A program made the translations under genes and the position numbers. From Oscillospiraceae bacterium (GTDB taxonomy: Bacteria; Bacillota; Clostridia; Oscillospirales; CAG-272): DNA of 64,000 bases. The notes under the pieces are model-generated. The model saw nothing but the letters and a program-made list of their open reading frames with translations, was not told the origin of the DNA and searched no databases. Below are positions 59,424 through 64,000 of the stretch, piece after piece; within the stretch, counting starts at the first letter, position 1, and every line of letters starts with the position of its first letter. Location of the stretch: the NCBI GenBank assembly GCA_015063805.1, contig SVTK01000004.1, positions 1 through 64,000 on the forward strand, given 5' to 3'.

Positions 59424-60626
59424 TTACCGGTAGCTCTTGGCCAGACCGCCCCGGGAGGTCTCCCGGTAGAGGTGGGACAGATCCCGTCCGGTTTCGTACA
59501 TGGTGCGCACCACCATGTCAAAGGAAATCTTGCGGGTCTCGGACAGGAAATTGGCTAAGGACAGGGCGTTGATGGCACGCATGGCCGCCACTGCGTTGCG
59601 CTCGATGCAGGGGATCTGCACCAGGCCGCAGATGGGGTCGCAAGTCAGCCCCAGGTGATGCTCTAGAGCCACCTCGGCGGCATATTCAATCTGATCGATG
59701 GACATCTCGTGCAGCTCGCACAGGGCGGCAGCCGCCATGGCGCAGGCCGAGCCGATCTCGGCCTGACAGCCGCACTCGGCCCCCGAAATGGAGGCATTCT
59801 GCTTGATGAGGTTGCCGATCAGCCCCCCCACCGCCAGTGCGCGGATGATCTGCTCGTCCGAGAAGCCCTTCTTCTCCTGCATATACTTCAGCACTGCCGG
59901 GAGCACCGCGCAGGCGCCGCAGGTGGGGGCGGTGACAATGGTACCGCAGTCGGCGTTCTGCTCGGAAGCCGCAAATGCGTAGGCGCAGACGATGCGGTTT
60001 TCTCTGGTCTCACTGCTCTCATCGATGTGCCGCTGATTGAAGAGATACTGGGCCTTGCGCTCCACCTCCAGGCCGCCGGGCAGGATGCCCCGGCGGGTCA
60101 GCCCGTCGTGGATGGCATCGTTCATCACCTGCCAGATGTGCAGCAGGAAGGGACATATTCCCTCCCCCTCCCGCTCGAACACATAGTCCGAGAGGCGAAT
60201 GTTCCGATTTTTGCAGTACTCGGCGATCTCCCCGAAGCTGTTCTCAGCATAAACCTCGGGCTCAGCCAGGTCGGCACGACCCTCCACCGAAATGGCGCCG
60301 CCCCCCACCGACATCACCCGCATCCGCCCGATCTCGGTGCCGTCGGCGGCACAGGCCAGCAGATCCATGGTGTTTTCGTGAGGAAGCTTCACGGTGGGGT
60401 CGGTGTGAAATTCCACCGTGCAGGGGATGGGGGCAAAGGCCTCCATACAGGCGGTATCGGTACGGTGTCCCCGCCCGGTGTCGGCCAGGGAGCCGTAGAG
60501 GATCACATGGAAGGATGCGGCATGGGGATATTCCCCCAGAAACAGGCGGCAGGCACGCTCCGGCCCCATGGTGTGGGAGCTGGAAGGCCCGCGGCCGACC
60601 TTATACAGCGCTTTGAGCGACTTCAT
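59424..60626 (-). CDS. sdaA: L-serine ammonia-lyase, iron-sulfur type, single chain
   Basis: It deaminates L-serine to pyruvate with a [4Fe-4S] cluster. The 400-residue chain joins the beta domain (VGRGPSSSHTMGPERAC, GSLADTGRGHRTDTA) and the alpha domain (TAPTCGACAVLPAVL, GAECGCQAEIGSACAMAAAAL, LTCDPICGLVQIPCIERNA), whose cysteines bind the cluster. Many clostridia use two separate genes. GAGGAG precedes the ATG. A strong hairpin at 60656-60691 lies only 30 bases before the start, and no promoter fits between. Confidence 0.94.
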   Translation of the reverse strand: MKSLKALYKVGRGPSSSHTMGPERACRLFLGEYPHAASFHVILYGSLADTGRGHRTDTACMEAFAPIPCTVEFHTDPTVKLPHENTMDLLACAADGTEIGRMRVMSVGGGAISVEGRADLAEPEVYAENSFGEIAEYCKNRNIRLSDYVFEREGEGICPFLLHIWQVMNDAIHDGLTRRGILPGGLEVERKAQYLFNQRHIDESSETRENRIVCAYAFAASEQNADCGTIVTAPTCGACAVLPAVLKYMQEKKGFSDEQIIRALAVGGLIGNLIKQNASISGAECGCQAEIGSACAMAAAALCELHEMSIDQIEYAAEVALEHHLGLTCDPICGLVQIPCIERNAVAAMRAINALSLANFLSETRKISFDMVVRTMYETGRDLSHLYRETSRGGLAKSYR

Positions 60627-60655
60627 AACCGTTATCTCCTCAATTCCGTAAAATA

Positions 60656-60691
60656 CAAGCGGCGGGGGCAGGTTTCTGCCCCCGCCGCTTG
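60656..60691 (-). terminator. Strong hairpin between the lipoprotein gene and sdaA
   Basis: A perfect 16-base-pair stem, CAAGCGGCGGGGGCAG with its complement, and a four-base loop. On the minus strand TTGTATTTTA follows, so it is a fair terminator for the lipoprotein gene. It could instead act in the sdaA leader. Confidence 0.75.
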
Positions 60692-60715
60692 GGCGTGTGA
60701 TGCAACAATGAAGAG

Positions 60716-61354
60716 TTACGCGGTGAAAGCCTCGATCATGGCCATCACTTCACCGGGCAGCGACTCGCCGGTCTGCTCAGCGATAGCGGGGATGGCAGCA
60801 AGGTAGGCCTTCAGCTCATCCGCGGGAATGTTCAGGGCGTTCAGATCAGCCTCCGACATGGCGGCAAGTTCAAACACGGTATAGGGAATGCCGCCTGCCA
60901 TAATGGTATGATCTCCCCGCAGGGCTTCACGCCGAGCCTCACCTTCAAGGAAGAGGCCGTCGATCAGCTCACTCTCCAGCAGGAGAAGGTCACCGTTCAT
61001 TTCGCTGTAGAGCACGATATCATCCCGGGTCAGCCCCATCAGGGAGATAAGATTGCAGAGCATGGGGGCGGCATCGGGGGTCTGGGCCATCATCATGGCC
61101 TCGGTCAGGATATTGGCATCCAGGCGATCGGTGAAGGTACCGGCCACGGGATAGATGCCGTTGACGCGGGGATCATACTTGTCAGCCAGCAGATGCCGGG
61201 AAATCACCGCCTCGGACTGAACAGGTTCTTTGGTATTGCTGTCAGCGGAGGATCCTTCGGTACCGTCAACAGGGGGCTTTTCCTCGCCGCAGGCAGAGAA
61301 CAGGGTAAGTGTCAGAATAAGCGCCAGGGCGCAGATCAGAAAATTCTTAAGCAT
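60716..61354 (-). CDS. Unknown lipoprotein
   Basis: A 212-residue lipoprotein with a short signal peptide and lipobox LFSAC (Cys about residue 22). A low-complexity Gly/Ser/Glu linker follows to about residue 50. The folded domain opens HLLADKYDPRVNGIYPVAG and is rich in Ala, Leu, Glu and Met. No family is recognised. AAGGAG precedes the ATG, and a TTGCAC-17-TATACT promoter lies 60 bases upstream with a GCCCTG/CAGGGC hairpin in the leader. Confidence 0.75.
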   Translation of the reverse strand: MLKNFLICALALILTLTLFSACGEEKPPVDGTEGSSADSNTKEPVQSEAVISRHLLADKYDPRVNGIYPVAGTFTDRLDANILTEAMMMAQTPDAAPMLCNLISLMGLTRDDIVLYSEMNGDLLLLESELIDGLFLEGEARREALRGDHTIMAGGIPYTVFELAAMSEADLNALNIPADELKAYLAAIPAIAEQTGESLPGEVMAMIEAFTA

Positions 61355-61414
61355 AGCAAATTCTCCTTAAACGGTAATGGCCGGCCCTGCACAGGGCACA
61401 ACAACCTACGTTAC

Positions 61415-61443
61415 AGTATACCACAATTCCACCCCAGGTGCAA
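61415..61443 (-). promoter_or_regulatory. Promoter of the lipoprotein gene
   Basis: On the minus strand, TTGCAC (61443-61438), 17 bases and TATACT (61420-61415). Confidence 0.7.
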
Positions 61444-61514
61444 GCGTTTTCGCAAATTTTTACGAAAAGACCCCGGTACGGGAAAAAATATGTCGGATTT
61501 TTGAAAATTTTGTC

Positions 61515-61543
61515 TTGCAAATGTGTATGATCTATGTTATCAT
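61515..61543 (+). promoter_or_regulatory. Promoter of the lysine riboswitch transcript
   Basis: TTGCAA (61515-61520), 17 bases and TATCAT (61538-61543), about 15-25 bases before the riboswitch P1 stem. Confidence 0.6.
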
Positions 61544-61566
61544 ATACTTACCAAATTAAACAAATG

Positions 61567-61726
61567 AAAAAGCAGAGGTGCGAACACGAAGAGCTTTCCG
61601 GTTGGGGCCGCGGAACGGCATGGACGGGGAGGGAGGCAGGTTCGCCGAAGGCAGGAGTATCCGGCTCCGGCCTGGGCTGCGGGGGAATACCCCGTGGACT
61701 GTCACAGTCGTGGAGTGCTGCGTTTT
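61567..61726 (+). ncRNA. Lysine riboswitch (L box)
   Basis: The leader contains the conserved L-box blocks in order: GAGGTGCGAAC after the first P1 strand, AAGAGC, CGCCGAAGG, a CCTGGG element, GGACTGTCACAG and TGGAGTGCTGC. P1 forms from AAAAGCAG (61567-61574) and CTGCGTTTT (61718-61726). It binds free lysine, and the adjoining hairpin with a T-run (61736-61777) is the likely expression platform, so lysine should turn the transporter gene off. Confidence 0.92.
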
Positions 61727-61735
61727 GACGTTTTG

Positions 61736-61777
61736 ACAGATGTCGGATCGAAGTCTCTCGGCCGATGTCTGTTTTTT
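61736..61777 (+). terminator. Riboswitch-controlled leader terminator
   Basis: ACAGATGTCGG pairs with CCGATGTCTGT (two G-U pairs) and runs into TTTTTT. It lies between the lysine aptamer and the ribosome site. Confidence 0.85.
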
Positions 61778-61795
61778 CATGGAAAGGATTTTCGC

Positions 61796-63433
61796 ATGAA
61801 AACACGCAGACCCGGTTCCCGCATGATGACGGCTCTGGTCATCGCTCTGGTGTTCGCCCTGATGACCTTCGCCATCACCGCTTTTGCTGAAGGCGAGTCG
61901 GCAGACGCCGCCGCAGGTCCCTCCACCTATGCCACCATCTTCTCCCTGCTTCCCCCTGTGATCGCTATCGCCCTGGCCCTCATCACCAAGGAGGTTTACT
62001 CCTCCCTGTTCATCGGTGTGCTGGCCGGCTCGGTGATGGCCGCCTCCTTTAAGCCTGCCGCTACCATGGACGTCATGATCAATGACGGTCTCATCGCCGC
62101 TGCCTCCGGCACCGCAGGCATCTTCATCTTCCTGGTAATCCTGGGCATCCTGGTTGCTCTGATCAACAAGACCGGCGCCTCCGCCGCCTTCGGTCATTGG
62201 GCCAAGACCCACATCAAGACCCGCGTCGGTGCGCAGCTGGCCACCTTCGCCTTCGGCGTGCTGATCTTCATCGACGACTACTTCAACTGCCTCACCGTGG
62301 GATCGGTCATGCAGCCCGTTACCGATGCACACAAGATTTCCCGTGCAAAGCTGGCTTATATCATTGACGCCACCGCAGCACCCATCTGTATGATCGCCCC
62401 CATCTCCTCCTGGGCCGCCGCTGTATCCAAGTTTGCTGAAGGCACCGGCTACTCGGGCATCGAGCTCTTCATCCGCGCCATTCCCTACAACTTCTACTCT
62501 CTTCTGACTTTAATCTTCATCGTTGCCCTGGCGCTGATGAAGTTCGACTTCGGCCCCATGGCCAAGCACGAGTTCAACGCCCTGGAAAACGGCGACCTCT
62601 TCACCTCGGGCACCGAGCATGACGAGATCGACAGCGATATCGGCGTGGGCTCCGGCCGCGGCAAGGTCATCGACCTGATCATCCCCATTGTGGTCCTCAT
62701 CGTGATCTGCGTCATCGGTCTGCTCTACGTGGGCGGCTTCTTTAACGGCGTATCCTTCGTGGATTCCTTCGCCGACACCGATGCCACCGTAGGCCTGCCT
62801 TGGGGCAGCATAATCGCCCTTGTGGTGACCATCATCTACCTCATTGCCCGCCGTCTCATCAGCTTCAAAGATGCTATGGCCTGCATTCCCAAGGGCTTCG
62901 TTGCCATGGTTCCTGCCATCCTGATCCTTACCTTCGCCACCGCCCTCAAGAACACCACCAACCTGCTGGGTGCTGATGTTTACGTGGAGACCCTCATGAA
63001 GGGATCGGCTGAAGGCCTGGCCAACTTCCTGCCCGCCGTTATCTTCCTGGTGGCTTGCTTCCTGGCCTTCTCTACCGGTACCTCCTGGGGCACCTTCGGT
63101 ATACTCATCCCCATCGTAACCTCCATCTTCACCGCCGATCAGGAGCTGCTCTACATCGGTATGTCGGCTTGCCTGGCAGGCGCTGTCTGCGGCGACCACT
63201 GCTCCCCCATCTCGGACACCACCATCATGTCCTCCGCCGGTGCCCGCTGTGACCACATCAACCACGTTTCTACCCAGATGCCCTACGCCATCACCGTAGC
63301 CGCCGTTTCCTTCGTGGCTTATGTGATCGCCGGCTTCGTGCAGAATGCATGGATCGCTCTGCCCATCGCCATTGCCATGATGATCCTGACCCTCTTCGGC
63401 ATCAAGCTGGCTCGGGGCGGCGCAAAGAAATAA
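61796..63433 (+). CDS. NhaC-family transporter, probable lysine transporter
   Basis: A 545-residue inner-membrane protein of the NhaC Na+/H+ antiporter family with 11-12 helices and a cleavable-looking N-terminal segment. Family segments are FIDDYFNCLTVGSVMQPVTD, APISSWAA, FSTGTSWGTFGILIPI and AGAVCGDHCSPISDTTIMSSAGA. NhaC-type genes under L-box control have been predicted to carry lysine (named LysW). The riboswitch in this leader supports lysine uptake or exchange over simple sodium export. GGAAAGGA precedes the ATG. Confidence 0.92.
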   Translation: MKTRRPGSRMMTALVIALVFALMTFAITAFAEGESADAAAGPSTYATIFSLLPPVIAIALALITKEVYSSLFIGVLAGSVMAASFKPAATMDVMINDGLIAAASGTAGIFIFLVILGILVALINKTGASAAFGHWAKTHIKTRVGAQLATFAFGVLIFIDDYFNCLTVGSVMQPVTDAHKISRAKLAYIIDATAAPICMIAPISSWAAAVSKFAEGTGYSGIELFIRAIPYNFYSLLTLIFIVALALMKFDFGPMAKHEFNALENGDLFTSGTEHDEIDSDIGVGSGRGKVIDLIIPIVVLIVICVIGLLYVGGFFNGVSFVDSFADTDATVGLPWGSIIALVVTIIYLIARRLISFKDAMACIPKGFVAMVPAILILTFATALKNTTNLLGADVYVETLMKGSAEGLANFLPAVIFLVACFLAFSTGTSWGTFGILIPIVTSIFTADQELLYIGMSACLAGAVCGDHCSPISDTTIMSSAGARCDHINHVSTQMPYAITVAAVSFVAYVIAGFVQNAWIALPIAIAMMILTLFGIKLARGGAKK

Positions 63434-63462
63434 GTTTTTCCCGCGGTGACCCCACCGCGATG

Positions 63463-63500
63463 CAAAAGAAGTACCGTGCCCCGGCGCGGTACTTCTTTTG
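63463..63500. terminator. Terminator after the NhaC-family gene
   Basis: AAAAGAAGTACCG and CGGTACTTCTTTT form a long stem with a GC-rich loop, followed by TTTTG. Confidence 0.9.
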
Positions 63501-63524
63501 TTTTCGGGCGGCGACGATTTTCTC

Positions 63525-63553
63525 TTGAAAATCTCTCCGGCCTATGCTATAAT
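63525..63553 (+). promoter_or_regulatory. Promoter of the thioredoxin-reductase-like gene
   Basis: TTGAAA (63525-63530), 17 bases and TATAAT (63548-63553) with an extended TG. Confidence 0.8.
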
Positions 63554-63608
63554 GAACTATCGGATGTATGTGCACTCCACAGGAGGCACCAAAACAGGAG
63601 GAAACACC

Positions 63609-64000
63609 ATGACCAATTATGATGTTCTCATTGTGGGCGCAGGCTGTGCAGGCCTGACTGCCGCCATTTATGCCGCCCGGGCCGGACGCCGGGTGGCTGT
63701 ATTTGAGGGAATGGGGATCGGCGGACAGATCGCCACCTCCCCCTTAGTGGAAAATTATCCCGGCCTGGCCTCGGTGTCGGGAATGGACTTCTCCAACGCT
63801 CTGCTGGAGCAGGCCATGTCCTTCGGGGCTGAGCTGATTCCCGCCATGGTCAACCGTCTGCGAGCCGAGGGGGATCTGCGGATCCTTGAGACCGACGACG
63901 GCGAATTTGCCGCCCCCGCGGTGATCCTGGCCACCGGAACCCACCACCGTCCCCTGGGCGTGGAGGGAGAGGACAAGCTGGTGGGCCGGGGCGTGTCCTA
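63609..64000 (+). CDS. Thioredoxin reductase-like flavoprotein (partial, cut by window end)
   Basis: The first 130 residues of a pyridine-nucleotide disulfide oxidoreductase. The FAD-binding motif is VLIVGAGCAGLTAAIYAARAG, then GIGGQIATSPLVENYPG as in TrxB, and AVILATGTHHRPLGVEGE. The redox CxxC expected near residue 135 lies beyond the window, so thioredoxin reductase cannot be separated from related ferredoxin/NADP reductases. AGGAGG precedes the ATG. Confidence 0.85.
   Translation, partial: MTNYDVLIVGAGCAGLTAAIYAARAGRRVAVFEGMGIGGQIATSPLVENYPGLASVSGMDFSNALLEQAMSFGAELIPAMVNRLRAEGDLRILETDDGEFAAPAVILATGTHHRPLGVEGEDKLVGRGVS

Noticed and set aside
1-64000. tRNA, rRNA or CRISPR features
   Set aside because: No cloverleaf-like intergenic sequence, rRNA-like block or regularly spaced short repeat array was found by reading the gaps. 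A tRNA or CRISPR scan would settle this.

Overview
The window reads as a chromosomal segment of a GC-rich, anaerobic, gut-type Clostridia, most likely in the Oscillospirales/Ruminococcaceae range. This is an inference. It rests on a type 1B (PyrK-dependent) dihydroorotate dehydrogenase, Mini-RNase III, an RNase M5-like Toprim protein, pyruvate phosphate dikinase, an iron-sulfur serine dehydratase, a flavodiiron oxygen-defence operon, abundant TTGACA/TATAAT promoters with 17-bp spacers, and interspersed palindromic repeats of a kind I associate with that group. No rRNA, tRNA, CRISPR array or transposase gene was seen.

Layout. 1-4.3 kb: the end of an unknown gene, lysS, an unknown membrane protein, and a glycerate kinase fused to a DUF1893-like domain. 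4.4-14.8 kb: one long operon with the whole de novo UMP pathway in the order pyrC-carA-carB-pyrK-pyrD-pyrF-pyrE-pyrB-pyrI. It has tandem promoters in front, hairpins at three internal gaps and a strong terminator at the end. 15-16.8 kb: two unknown membrane proteins, one carrying an XRE domain. 16.9-22 kb: a leftward six-gene redox and iron operon (Fe-S protein, flavodiiron-flavin reductase-rubredoxin fusion, ferritin, rubredoxin, BFD-like protein, ZIP transporter). It is divergent from a Crp/Fnr regulator, and a palindrome lies on the shared promoter region.

22-26 kb: a GNAT-like acyltransferase whose 3' end is duplicated on the far side of an AT-richer lipoprotein lipase gene, then an XRE regulator and a small membrane protein. 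26-32.6 kb: ppdK, a cyclophilin, UDP-GlcNAc 2-epimerase, Mini-RNase III and a Gfo/Idh/MocA oxidoreductase. 32.7-36.1 kb: an S24-type repressor facing a small zinc protein across a control region with three matching operator-like sites, then DUF1934-holA-rnmV.

36.3-45.7 kb: a five-gene Opp-type ABC transporter operon plus a small membrane protein. Its binding protein, one permease and both ATPases are all enlarged by insertions. 45.8-54.3 kb: nth and a leftward cell-shape operon (zapA, U32 peptidase, maf, mreB, mreC, mreD, PBP2). 54.3-58 kb: proB, proA and a malate/lactate-type dehydrogenase. 58.1-61.4 kb: an AT-rich acetyltransferase flanked by short inverted repeats, a membrane protein, serine dehydratase and a lipoprotein. 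61.5-64 kb: a lysine riboswitch with a leader terminator in front of an NhaC-family transporter, then a thioredoxin-reductase-like gene cut by the window end.

The most unusual items are the co-expanded Opp transporter, the lipase inserted between copies of its neighbour's 3' end, the S24 repressor operator array, the covarying palindrome family, and the hairpin string between pyrK and pyrD.
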